DNA of 33,148 nucleotides from Planctomycetota bacterium (GTDB lineage Bacteria; Planctomycetota; Planctomycetia; Isosphaerales; Isosphaeraceae). The stretch spans positions 1 to 33,148 of the forward strand of contig JAJYWB010000074.1 of the NCBI GenBank assembly GCA_021791715.1. The letters are read 5' to 3'. Of this stretch, positions 24,428 through 32,503 are shown piece after piece (position 1 is the stretch's first letter; every line of letters starts with the position of its first letter). The notes beneath the pieces were generated by a model. It was not told the origin of the DNA, searched no databases, and was given only the letters and a program-made list of their open reading frames with translations. The position numbers were made by a program, and so were the translations under genes.

Positions 24428-25765
24428 ATGAAATACCTTGGAATTGATATTGGATCGACGACGATAAAAGGATGCGTACTCGATTCGGCGCGGGGCGCGG
24501 TTGAAAACGTTCGCTCCCGGCCGTTTCCCGAGCCGATCGCGGGGATTCCGTCGGGACGGTTCGAGGTCGATCCCGAAGCCGCGGTCGAGGCCGTCCGCGA
24601 ACTCCTGGTCGAATTGTCGAAATCGGTTGAACGATGCGAAGGCGTTTTCTTTTGCTCGCAGATGGGGGGGCTTGTACTGACCGACGCCGACAATCGACCG
24701 CTCTCGAATTACATCTCGTGGCGCGATCAACGATCGCTTGAACCTTATAATCAAGGTGATTTTTCATTTCTTGAATCGCTTCGATCTCGAATCGATCCGA
24801 CCGATTTCGCGCGGATCGGCGCCGAGCTCGCCGCGGGCTCGGAGCTTTCGCTCGTATTCTGGCTCGCCGCGACCGACGCGTTACCGAGAGCCGGAGCGTT
24901 CGCGCTCAATCTGGGAGATTACGTCGTCGCGCGGCTCTGCGACGCGACACCTAAAACCGAATTCACTCTCGCTTTGGGAGCGGTCGATCTGACGACTCGA
25001 AATCGCCCTTATGCGATGTATCGGCGACTAGGTCTTGATCATGTCGGCAGGCCGGCGATCGTCGATTACTCGATCCCGGCGGGATCGATTTCACTGGGCG
25101 GAAGGTCGATTCCCTGTTTTCCGGCGGTCGGCGATCACCAGGCCGCGCTTTTGGGAGCGGGAGCGACCGAGGGGGAGTTGTCGATCAATATTTCAACGGG
25201 CTCTCAAGTCGCGATGATCGAACGCGAGCCGAGGCTTGGAAATTATCAAACGCGTTGTTTTTTTAATGGATGGTATTTAAACACAATAACACATCTTCCG
25301 GCGGGAAGGTCGCTGACGGGATTGATCGATTTGCTTTGCGAGCTTGCGATCGCCGACGGCAAGACGATCGACGATCCCTGGTCGATCGTCGATCGCGCCG
25401 CGGCGCGGGTCGGCGAAACCGAGGTCGACGTATCGCTCGCGTTTTTCGCGGGACCGACGGGGAATCGGGGCCATATCAAAAATCTTCGACTCGAGAATCT
25501 CACGATCGGCGATCTGTTTCGCGCCGCGTTTAAGAACATGGTCGACAATTACGAACGATTTGCGAACAGGCTTTCGCCCGATCGCGATTGGAACGGGATC
25601 GTGCTCTCGGGTTCGGCGCCGCGTCGCCTGCGAACCCTGACACGGATGATTGAAGAGCGGTTCGAGCTTCCGACTCGAATCGCCGAGGCGACCGAGGAGA
25701 CGTTGACCGGACTGCTCAACCTGGCGATCGATTACCGTCGCAAACATGATGGAGATAGATTATGA
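24428..25765 (+). CDS. FGGY-family carbohydrate kinase
   Basis: 445 residues from the ATG at 24428; the open frame from 24350 adds an unlikely extension. The N-terminal ATPase lobe begins GIDIGSTTIKGCVLD (phosphate loop). Later come SWRDQR, GDHQAALLGAG and INISTGSQVAM, and then VLSGSAPRR for adenine binding. The GDHQA motif and overall layout resemble sedoheptulokinase-like and xylulokinase-like members more than glycerol kinase. It would phosphorylate a ketose or polyol in the cytoplasm. The stop overlaps the SDR start as ATGA, and the transporter gene lies 58 bp upstream. If the pathway is non-phosphorylative, this kinase may serve the other half of the cleaved sugar. Confidence 0.9.
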   Translation: MKYLGIDIGSTTIKGCVLDSARGAVENVRSRPFPEPIAGIPSGRFEVDPEAAVEAVRELLVELSKSVERCEGVFFCSQMGGLVLTDADNRPLSNYISWRDQRSLEPYNQGDFSFLESLRSRIDPTDFARIGAELAAGSELSLVFWLAATDALPRAGAFALNLGDYVVARLCDATPKTEFTLALGAVDLTTRNRPYAMYRRLGLDHVGRPAIVDYSIPAGSISLGGRSIPCFPAVGDHQAALLGAGATEGELSINISTGSQVAMIEREPRLGNYQTRCFFNGWYLNTITHLPAGRSLTGLIDLLCELAIADGKTIDDPWSIVDRAAARVGETEVDVSLAFFAGPTGNRGHIKNLRLENLTIGDLFRAAFKNMVDNYERFANRLSPDRDWNGIVLSGSAPRRLRTLTRMIEERFELPTRIAEATEETLTGLLNLAIDYRRKHDGDRL

Positions 25766-26556
25766 TAAAAACACAGTTATTTGATTTGACGGATCGAGTC
25801 GCGGTCGTTTCGGGGGGCGCTTCGGGAATGGGGCGATCGATCGCGATCGCGCTCGCCGAGCACGGCGCCGACGTGATGATCGCCGATCTCAACCACGACG
25901 GGGCGCGACGAACGTGCGAGCGGATCGAATCGATCGGCCGCAAGGGGGTCGCGATCGCGTGCGACGTATCGAAACCCGAGTCGATCGTCGAGTTGTTCGC
26001 GCTGCTCGATCGCGAATTCGGCCGAATCGATTTTCTGGCGAACGTCGCGGGAGAGGGGACGACGGCGAAGCCCGAGGAAATGCCTCTTCATGTCGTTATG
26101 CGAGTGTTTCAGAATCTCGTTTTCGGACGGTTCGTGATGTGTCAGGAGGCGGGTCGACGGATGCTTAAACAAGAACGTGGAAGCATTCTCAACATCGGCT
26201 CCCTGGCATCGACGACGGCGTTGGGCCGAGGACATGTCGCTTACAGCATGGCGATGGGCGCCGTGGTGCAACTGACGCGCGAGCTGAGCACCGAATGGGC
26301 CCGCCGCGGGGTGCGGGTGAACGCGATCCTCCCGGCTCAAGTTCTCAACCCGGGGCTCGAGGCTCGGATGGCGGCCGATCCCTCGCTTCGGGCGAAATTT
26401 CTCTCGGGCATACCCCGGGGACGTCTGGGAGAGCCCGACGATATCCGAGGTCTCGCGGTTCTGCTCGCGTCCGACGCGTCGTCTTGGATCAGCGGCGCCC
26501 TCATTCCCATGGACGGGGGAAACCTGGCGCTCAACGCCGGCGGCACGATCGGTTGA
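25762..26556 (+). CDS. SDR-family protein without the catalytic lysine (YxxxM)
   Basis: 264 residues with a standard Rossmann start: cofactor loop SGGASGMGRS (17-26), Asp42 (suggesting NAD preference), NVAG in place of NNAG, Ser147 and Tyr161. The YxxxK motif reads YSMAM: Met165 stands where Lys is nearly invariant, and I checked this codon by codon (TAC AGC ATG GCG ATG). Without the lysine, the tyrosine pKa and ribose binding are disturbed, so the protein may be a weak or altered catalyst, or a structural partner. It lies between the kinase, whose stop overlaps its ATG, and the E1 gene. By context it belongs to the catabolic operon. Confidence 0.88.
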   Translation: MIKTQLFDLTDRVAVVSGGASGMGRSIAIALAEHGADVMIADLNHDGARRTCERIESIGRKGVAIACDVSKPESIVELFALLDREFGRIDFLANVAGEGTTAKPEEMPLHVVMRVFQNLVFGRFVMCQEAGRRMLKQERGSILNIGSLASTTALGRGHVAYSMAMGAVVQLTRELSTEWARRGVRVNAILPAQVLNPGLEARMAADPSLRAKFLSGIPRGRLGEPDDIRGLAVLLASDASSWISGALIPMDGGNLALNAGGTIG

Positions 26557-26572
26557 AAGGATAAGAAGAATT

Positions 26573-28630
26573 ATGGATCAAACGAATGAAGTTATCACGG
26601 AATCCGATATGGAGGTCGAGGCGAATCTTCGCGACGATTCGACGTCTCTTTATCGTACAATGGCGTTGATCCGTCGGTGCGAGGAGCGGCTCGCCAAATC
26701 GCATCAACTTGGATTGATTCACGGAGCGTGCCATACGTACGTGGGGCAAGAGGCGATCGCCGCCGGGGTATGCGCCGCGCTCGGGCGCGACGACGTCGTC
26801 TTCAGCACGCATCGCGGGCACGGTCACGCGCTCGCCAAAGGCGTTCCGCCGCGCGAGTTGATCGCCGAGCTTTACGGCCGCGCGACGGGGTGCTCGCGCG
26901 GTCGCGGCGGAAGCATGCATTTATTCGCACCCGAGATCGGCTTGATGGGAACGAGCGGGATCGTCGGTCCGTGCATTCTGCAGGCGACGGGAGCGGGTTA
27001 CGGTTTCAAGCTGATGAACTCCGATCGCGTCGCGGTCGCGTTTTTCGGCGACGGCGCCGTCAACAACGGAGCGTTCCACGAGGGACTCAACCTCGCCGGG
27101 ATCTGGAAGCTTCCGGTTTTGTTCATTTGCGAAAACAATCGCTTCGCAACCGAGGTTCCGTTCGATCAGGCCGCGGGGAATCCCGACGTCGCGGGGCGAG
27201 CGTCGTGTTATGGGATCGCGGGAATCGTCGTCGACGGAAACGACGTTCTGGCGGTTCGTGAGGCGGCCTACGAAGCGGTTCGTCGCGCCCGTTCGGGAGG
27301 GGGTGCGACGCTTATCGAATGCCTCACGTATCGCACCCGCCCGCACGCCGAGGGGATGGGAGATTTCACGTATCGGACCCGCGACGAAGTCGAGGCATGG
27401 AAACGACGTTGTCCGATTCGAACGTTCCGCGACAAGCTTACTTCGGCGAGCGATCACAACGGCGATAACGGTCTTGCCGTTTCGAAGCGCGAGCTTGATT
27501 CGATCGACGACGAAGTCGAGCGTTTGGTCGACGAATCGCACCGTTTCGCCGAGGCGAGCGCGTGGCCGGAACCCGAATCGGCGACGACGCATGTTTTTTC
27601 AGAAGACCTTGCGAAGCCGATTCGCGAACCCGTGATCGCCGCGAATTCAGAATCACGTGAAATCACGTATATGAAAGCGACCTGGGAGGCGCTCGCGGGA
27701 GAGATGGCGGCGAACCCTCGGATTTTCGTTCTTGGCGAGGGGATCGGCGCGCGGGGGGGCAATTTTCAGACGACCGTCGGGCTTTTCGAGCAATTCGGCG
27801 CGATGAGGCTGCGCGACACGCCGATTTCGGAACGTGGATTCGTCGGACTCGCGTGCGGCGCGGCGATGATCGGAGCGAGGCCCGTCGTCGATTTCATGTT
27901 CGCCGATTTCGTTCTCGACGCGGTCGGCGAGATCGTGAATCAAATCGCCAAGATTCAATATATGTCGAGCGGCCGGATTCAGATGCCGATCGTGCTTCGC
28001 GGTTGCATCGGAGTCGGCCATTCGGCGGCGACGCATCACTCGGGTAGCTATTACGCGATGTACGGTTCATTCCCGGGTCTGAGGGTCGTCGTACCTTCGA
28101 CTCCTTTCGACGCCAAAGGGTTGTTGACGCACGCGCTCCGCGGCTCCGATCCCGTGCTTTTTCTCGAACCCCGCGAACTGCTGACGACGAAAGGTTTCGT
28201 ACCCGAGGAGTCGTACGAGATCGAGTTTGGTCGCGCCCGGATCGCTCGCGAAGGGGATCACGTCACCGCGGCGGCGATCGCGCGGATGGCGCCCGTCACG
28301 GTCGAAGCCGCCGGTATATTGGCTCGCGAAGGGATTTCGGTCGAAGTCGTCGATCCCCGAACGATCGCCCCGCTCGACGCCGATACGATCCTTCAATCGG
28401 TCCAAAAAACGGGACGATTGATCATCGTCGATGAAACCTTCGGGCCTTTCGGAGTCGGCGCCGAGATCGCGGCTCAAATCGCCGATTTGGGATTCGACGA
28501 TCTCGACGCCCCCGTTAAACGGATCAACGGCGCCTTCTCCCCCACGCCGTACAGCCCGACGCTCGAACGCGCCGTCGTCCCCAAAGTCGACGACGTCGTG
28601 AGGGCGATCCGCGATCTCGTTCAGGAGTAA
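26573..28630 (+). CDS. Fused alpha-beta E1 of a 2-oxo-acid dehydrogenase complex
   Basis: 685 residues. Residues 25-340 are an E1-alpha: STHRGHGH (78-85), and the thiamine-diphosphate motif GDGAVNNGAFHEGLNLAGIW (159-178) ending in ENN (187-189). Residues 363-685 are an E1-beta: GEGIGARGGNF, ISERGFVGLACGAA, IGVGHSAATHHSG and the C-terminal transketolase-like domain with DETFGPFGVG. In most bacteria the two are separate proteins, as in PdhA/PdhB or AcoA/AcoB. The complex decarboxylates a 2-oxo acid (or acetoin) and passes the acyl group to the E2 lipoyl domain. The E2 gene follows 75 bp downstream; no E3 gene is in the window. The substrate is open: pyruvate, 2-oxobutyrate, acetoin or a sugar-derived oxo acid. 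Confidence 0.93.
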   Translation: MDQTNEVITESDMEVEANLRDDSTSLYRTMALIRRCEERLAKSHQLGLIHGACHTYVGQEAIAAGVCAALGRDDVVFSTHRGHGHALAKGVPPRELIAELYGRATGCSRGRGGSMHLFAPEIGLMGTSGIVGPCILQATGAGYGFKLMNSDRVAVAFFGDGAVNNGAFHEGLNLAGIWKLPVLFICENNRFATEVPFDQAAGNPDVAGRASCYGIAGIVVDGNDVLAVREAAYEAVRRARSGGGATLIECLTYRTRPHAEGMGDFTYRTRDEVEAWKRRCPIRTFRDKLTSASDHNGDNGLAVSKRELDSIDDEVERLVDESHRFAEASAWPEPESATTHVFSEDLAKPIREPVIAANSESREITYMKATWEALAGEMAANPRIFVLGEGIGARGGNFQTTVGLFEQFGAMRLRDTPISERGFVGLACGAAMIGARPVVDFMFADFVLDAVGEIVNQIAKIQYMSSGRIQMPIVLRGCIGVGHSAATHHSGSYYAMYGSFPGLRVVVPSTPFDAKGLLTHALRGSDPVLFLEPRELLTTKGFVPEESYEIEFGRARIAREGDHVTAAAIARMAPVTVEAAGILAREGISVEVVDPRTIAPLDADTILQSVQKTGRLIIVDETFGPFGVGAEIAAQIADLGFDDLDAPVKRINGAFSPTPYSPTLERAVVPKVDDVVRAIRDLVQE

Positions 28631-28705
28631 GCTAACACGCGGTCATTGATTTGATACAATCATAATAAATTATCATTCTCTTGTATTAGTCGCAAAGGAC
28701 GTCGT

Positions 28706-30061
28706 ATGACGATTGAAGTCGTCGTTCCCCGACTCGGCTGGTCGATGGACGAGGGGACGTTTGTGGAATGGCTGAAGCGCGACGGCGAATTCGTCGGCCG
28801 CGGCGAGATGCTTTTCGTGATCGAAGGCGATAAGGCGGCGCAGGAGGTCGAAAGCTTCGACCAGGGCTTTCTGCGGATTCCAGCCTCGGCGCCCAAGCCC
28901 GGCGAACGCGTTCGCGTGGGACAAACGCTCGCGTTTCTTCTCGCCGAAGCCGATTCGGCGACGATCGATACCGATACCTCGCAGTCCAGGACGGAAATCC
29001 GATCGGAGACGCGAGGTGTCGAGCCCGCCGATGATTTAACGACAATTCCACATCTTCATTCATTTACATCAAGCGAAATTCATAAACGGCCTCGATCGAC
29101 GCCGCGAGCGCGACGCAAGGCGGCCGAGCTCGGCGTCGATTGGACCTCGCTCGTCGGCGGAGGTCGATCGGGACGGATCCGCGAACGCGACGTCGTCGCG
29201 GCGGCTTTGAATCGAATCGACGAATCTCCGCGGATCGCGGATGAACACACTCCGATCGACGCCTCGGAAACCTCGACGGGCGCCTCGATATCTCCGACCG
29301 ACTCCGTACAATCGTCGCACTCGGTCGAAACCGTCAAACGACGGAACGAAGACGCCTCCTCCGATTCATCTTCGGCCGCGACGGCGCGTCGGATCGGAAT
29401 TCGTCGCGCCGTCGCGGCGCGAATGGTCGAGGCGCATCGGAGCGCGGCGCCCGTCACCCTCACGACGACGATCGACGCCGAAAACCTGTTCAATCTACGC
29501 GAACAATTCCGCGCCTCCTCGATCGACGATCGACCGACCCCAAGTTATACCGATATCATTATAAAATTATCCGCGTTCGCGCTCGACCGAGCGCCGAATC
29601 TCAACGCGAGTTTGATCGACGATCGCATCGTGATTCACGAGTCGGTTCATGTTGGAATCGCGGTCGATACCGACGCGGGTTTGCTCGTCCCCGTCGTTCG
29701 AAACGTCTCCAAGCGATCTCTTCTCGACGTCGCGGCGACGACGCGCGATCTGATCGATCGCGCCCGGGCGGGCAAGATCAAGGGGGAGGAATTGCGCGGA
29801 GGTACGTTCACGGTAACCAACCTGGGATCGTTCGGTATCGACGCTTTCACACCAATCATCAACTTACCCGAGTGCGCGATTTTGGGAATCGGTCGGATCG
29901 AGCGGCGACCGGTCGTAATCGGAGAGGCGATCGTCGCTCGACGACGAACGACCCTCAGCCTCACGTTCGATCACCGAATCGTCGACGGCGCACTCGCGGC
30001 GCGGTTTCTCGAATCGCTCGGTCGAATGATCGAAAATCCGAGTCCCTGGTTGATCGCATGA
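28706..30061 (+). CDS. E2 dihydrolipoamide acyltransferase
   Basis: 451 residues. A single lipoyl domain (1-82) carries the lipoyl Lys43 in EGDKAAQEV. A linker leads to a peripheral-subunit-binding domain (131-168: STPRARRKAAELGVDWTSL, then GRIRERDV). After a Ser/Asp-rich linker comes the catalytic core (228-451), with DHRIVDG (about 422-428) holding the active His. AAAGGA lies 6 bases before the ATG. It transfers the acyl group made by the fused E1 to coenzyme A. The subunit-binding domain implies that it recruits an E3 encoded elsewhere. The N-terminus reads VPRLGWSMDEGTFVEW, typical of bacterial pyruvate or branched-chain E2. Confidence 0.95.
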   Translation: MTIEVVVPRLGWSMDEGTFVEWLKRDGEFVGRGEMLFVIEGDKAAQEVESFDQGFLRIPASAPKPGERVRVGQTLAFLLAEADSATIDTDTSQSRTEIRSETRGVEPADDLTTIPHLHSFTSSEIHKRPRSTPRARRKAAELGVDWTSLVGGGRSGRIRERDVVAAALNRIDESPRIADEHTPIDASETSTGASISPTDSVQSSHSVETVKRRNEDASSDSSSAATARRIGIRRAVAARMVEAHRSAAPVTLTTTIDAENLFNLREQFRASSIDDRPTPSYTDIIIKLSAFALDRAPNLNASLIDDRIVIHESVHVGIAVDTDAGLLVPVVRNVSKRSLLDVAATTRDLIDRARAGKIKGEELRGGTFTVTNLGSFGIDAFTPIINLPECAILGIGRIERRPVVIGEAIVARRRTTLSLTFDHRIVDGALAARFLESLGRMIENPSPWLIA

Positions 30062-30139
30062 AAACAACTCTATTATTCAATTTTATTATTATGAGAGATC
30101 GCTCCTCCCGGCTTTGTTCGCTCTGGAATAACGGCGTTT

Positions 30140-30158
30140 CGCGGCGACGCTCGCCGCG
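30140..30158 (+). repeat. GC-rich hairpin after the E2 gene
   Basis: CGCGGCGA-CGC-TCGCCGCG is a perfect 8-bp stem with a 3-base loop, about 80 bases after the E2 stop. It is followed by GTTATCAT and not by a T-tract, so it is more likely an mRNA-stabilising or pausing hairpin than a complete intrinsic terminator. Confidence 0.4.
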
Positions 30159-30222
30159 GTTATCATGAATCGGCGATCGAGGATTTCGGCGTGGTTATCT
30201 CGTTGCCGAGGAGGCGAATCGA

Positions 30223-30816
30223 TTGGAAGGCGAAGGCGCGGGCGAGCTCGACGAAGCCGAGGCGAAGGTTACACCCGACGGCGCCGAGGCGCGCGAATTG
30301 TTGCGTCTTTTCGACGCTCCGGCGTTTGTAAGACGCGGCCAGGACGCCGAATTCGCGATTTCCAAATTGCGCGAAAAGCTCGCGGGAAAACGGTTCGAGA
30401 TGCTCGATATGGTGCGGCTTCGGCTCAAGCAATGGGCGGGGGTCGTCACGTGCGGCGACGATTATCGGATCGCGTTCGTCGAACCGATCGACGTGCTCTG
30501 GACGTCGTGCTCGGCCGAGCCGCCGGCCTGGGGCGATCGGCTCGCTTCGCCGAGGAAGATTCGAGCCGTCGCGAACGATCTCGCGTCGGCGTGCGCTCGC
30601 TTCAACGCGCGTTGGACGAAGCTGCTCGTCGAGATCGACGTCCGCCCGGTCAATCGAATGATCGATCTTTATAATCGATATTATGTTCTTGAAAAAGAAT
30701 GTGTGCTCGGTTCGACCCGGCTCGCGGCGCGTCATTTCAATCCATTACCCCGGTACGACTTCGATCGGCTGCTCGCCGAACATCCGACGCTTCCCGTCCC
30801 CGTCGTGATCGCATGA
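30223..30816 (+). CDS. Hypothetical protein, TTG start
   Basis: 197 residues. I do not recognise the family. The frame opens at a stop at 30166-30168 and contains no ATG or GTG before the TTG at 30223. GAGGAGG lies 8 bases before that TTG, a nearly perfect ribosome site, which decides the start. The protein is soluble, without signal or membrane segments, and rich in Arg, Glu and Ala. Its middle contains MVRLRLKQWAGVVTCGDDY, and the end has RPVNRMIDLYNRYYVLEKE, a likely helix, then PLPRYDFDRLLAEHPTLP. No catalytic motif is evident. It lies 161 bp after the E2 gene on the same strand and may be unrelated to the sugar operon. Confidence 0.75.
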   Translation: MEGEGAGELDEAEAKVTPDGAEARELLRLFDAPAFVRRGQDAEFAISKLREKLAGKRFEMLDMVRLRLKQWAGVVTCGDDYRIAFVEPIDVLWTSCSAEPPAWGDRLASPRKIRAVANDLASACARFNARWTKLLVEIDVRPVNRMIDLYNRYYVLEKECVLGSTRLAARHFNPLPRYDFDRLLAEHPTLPVPVVIA

Positions 30817-30951
30817 ACGTGGACACGAGACGTTCGCTTCGCTACATTCGATCATCTTAACGACGCAGGCTCGTTTCGCCCGATCGCGTTCGGCGATTCG
30901 AGAGCGTCCGTACGAACGAAAAATACGGCCGGGGCAGGGGGGATTTTCCGC

Positions 30952-32493
30952 ATGATTCGCCGCGATAGAATACGCCTCGAATTCTTCGGTTTATGCGTTT
31001 TCATGTTGATCGCGGCGCAAGCGGGATCGCGCCGAGCGGAAGCGGCCGAGCCCGAGAAATCCCTAGAATTTCGAATCACCCGGACCGATCAGTTTCACCC
31101 CGATCCATTATCAACGCGTATATACGTTTTTTTAGGAACTCCGGGCGCGCCGCGTCCGCCGCGCATGGGTCCCAATTTTCTCAATCCGAGTCCGTTTTTC
31201 GCGGTCGACGTGAAGGATTGGAAGTCGGGCGAGCCCGCGGTGATCGGCGCGAATTCGGTCGGATATCCGACCGAGCTTGGTCGGATTAAGGCGGGGAAAT
31301 ACGCGATTCAGGCGGTCGTGCGGCTCAACCCCGATACGCACGAGCTGGGGACGGGGGAGGGGAACGCTTACGGCGAGCCGATCGTCGCCGAACTCGACCC
31401 TGAAAAGCCGAGTGCGATCGATCTCAAGGTCGATACGATCGTCCCTCCCAAGCCTTTCAAGGAGACCGATCGGATCAAGCTCGTCGATATTCCGAGCCCT
31501 CTTTTATCGGCGTTTTATGGACGTCCGATGAGGATGCGCGGCGCGGTGATTTCGCCCAAAGGGTCGACGATCGATCAAATCGAAAAACGTCCATCTCTAT
31601 ACATAATTCCGGGATTCGGCGGCGATCATCACATGGCGGCGATGTTCGAGCGGACTCCGAGGCTCGCGTTCGGCCGCGAATTCGTGAGGATCGTGCTCGA
31701 TCCCGATTGCGGCACGGGTCATCATGTTTTCGCCGATTCGGCGACGAACGGCCCGCGCGGCGAGGCGCTCGTCAAAGAATTCATTCCTTATATCGAAGCG
31801 CATTTTCCGGTGATCGCCGACCCCCGAGCCCGGCTGCTGACGGGACATTCGTCGGGGGGATGGAGTTCGCTTTGGCTCCAGGTCGCTTATCCCGATACGT
31901 TCGGCGGGGTTTGGTCGACGAGCCCCGATCCCGTCGATTTCCGGCATTTTCAAACGATCGACATTTACGCTCCCCGGGCGAACGCGTTCAAAAACGATCG
32001 AGGAGAACTCTTTCCGGTCGCGCGGATCAATCTTAAACCCGTGATGTATTATGAGCAAATGTCCAAGGTTGAAGACGCGACGGGTCCCGGAGGGCAGCTC
32101 GGATCGTTCGAGGCGGTTTTCAGCCCGCGCGGCGACGACGGAAACCCGCTTAAATTGTGGGATCGAAAAACGGGAGCGATCGATCCCGCGGTCGCCAAGG
32201 CGTGGGAGAAATACGACATTCGTTTGAAGATCGAACGATCGGCGGACGAACTGCTTCCCAAATTGAAGGGAAAGCTTCATGTGATCACGGGCGAGGACGA
32301 CACGTTTTATCTTGAAGACGCGGTGAAACGACTTGACGAGACGCTGAAACGGCTCGGGTCCGACGCGCGTATCGAAGTGATTCCCGGAAAAGATCACGGC
32401 AATCTGCTTGACGACAAACTCGCCGAACGGATCGAAGCCGAGATGACGGAAAGGGTCGCGGACTTTCTTCCCAAACAGACTCAAGCGAAATAG
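30952..32493 (+). CDS. Secreted alpha/beta-hydrolase esterase (enterochelin-esterase-like)
   Basis: 513 residues with a signal peptide (hydrophobic 11-24, Ala-rich site near 31). Residues 38-165 form an N-terminal beta-rich domain. The alpha/beta hydrolase follows: IIPGFGGDHH (oxyanion region), nucleophile elbow GHSSGGW with Ser300, an acidic residue in ITGEDDTFY (about 449), and His482 in GKDHGNL. GGGGGGA lies 8 bases before the ATG at 30952. Members of this esterase-D-like group hydrolyse acyl or aryl esters; here a periplasmic or extracellular carbohydrate ester is plausible. It follows the hypothetical gene by 135 bp, and the HAD gene follows closely, so these two may form a separate unit. 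Confidence 0.88.
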   Translation: MIRRDRIRLEFFGLCVFMLIAAQAGSRRAEAAEPEKSLEFRITRTDQFHPDPLSTRIYVFLGTPGAPRPPRMGPNFLNPSPFFAVDVKDWKSGEPAVIGANSVGYPTELGRIKAGKYAIQAVVRLNPDTHELGTGEGNAYGEPIVAELDPEKPSAIDLKVDTIVPPKPFKETDRIKLVDIPSPLLSAFYGRPMRMRGAVISPKGSTIDQIEKRPSLYIIPGFGGDHHMAAMFERTPRLAFGREFVRIVLDPDCGTGHHVFADSATNGPRGEALVKEFIPYIEAHFPVIADPRARLLTGHSSGGWSSLWLQVAYPDTFGGVWSTSPDPVDFRHFQTIDIYAPRANAFKNDRGELFPVARINLKPVMYYEQMSKVEDATGPGGQLGSFEAVFSPRGDDGNPLKLWDRKTGAIDPAVAKAWEKYDIRLKIERSADELLPKLKGKLHVITGEDDTFYLEDAVKRLDETLKRLGSDARIEVIPGKDHGNLLDDKLAERIEAEMTERVADFLPKQTQAK

Positions 32494-32503
32494 GCGAATA
32501 TTT

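Noticed and set aside
3609..25765. Ascorbate/diketogulonate pathway reading (UlaG-like, YiaK-like and FGGY kinase)
   Set aside because: The three are broad families on different strands, and no UlaD, UlaE or UlaF homologue is present.
30092..30169. Short ORF between the E2 gene and the hypothetical gene
   Set aside because: About 25 codons, with no ribosome site and running through the GC-rich hairpin.
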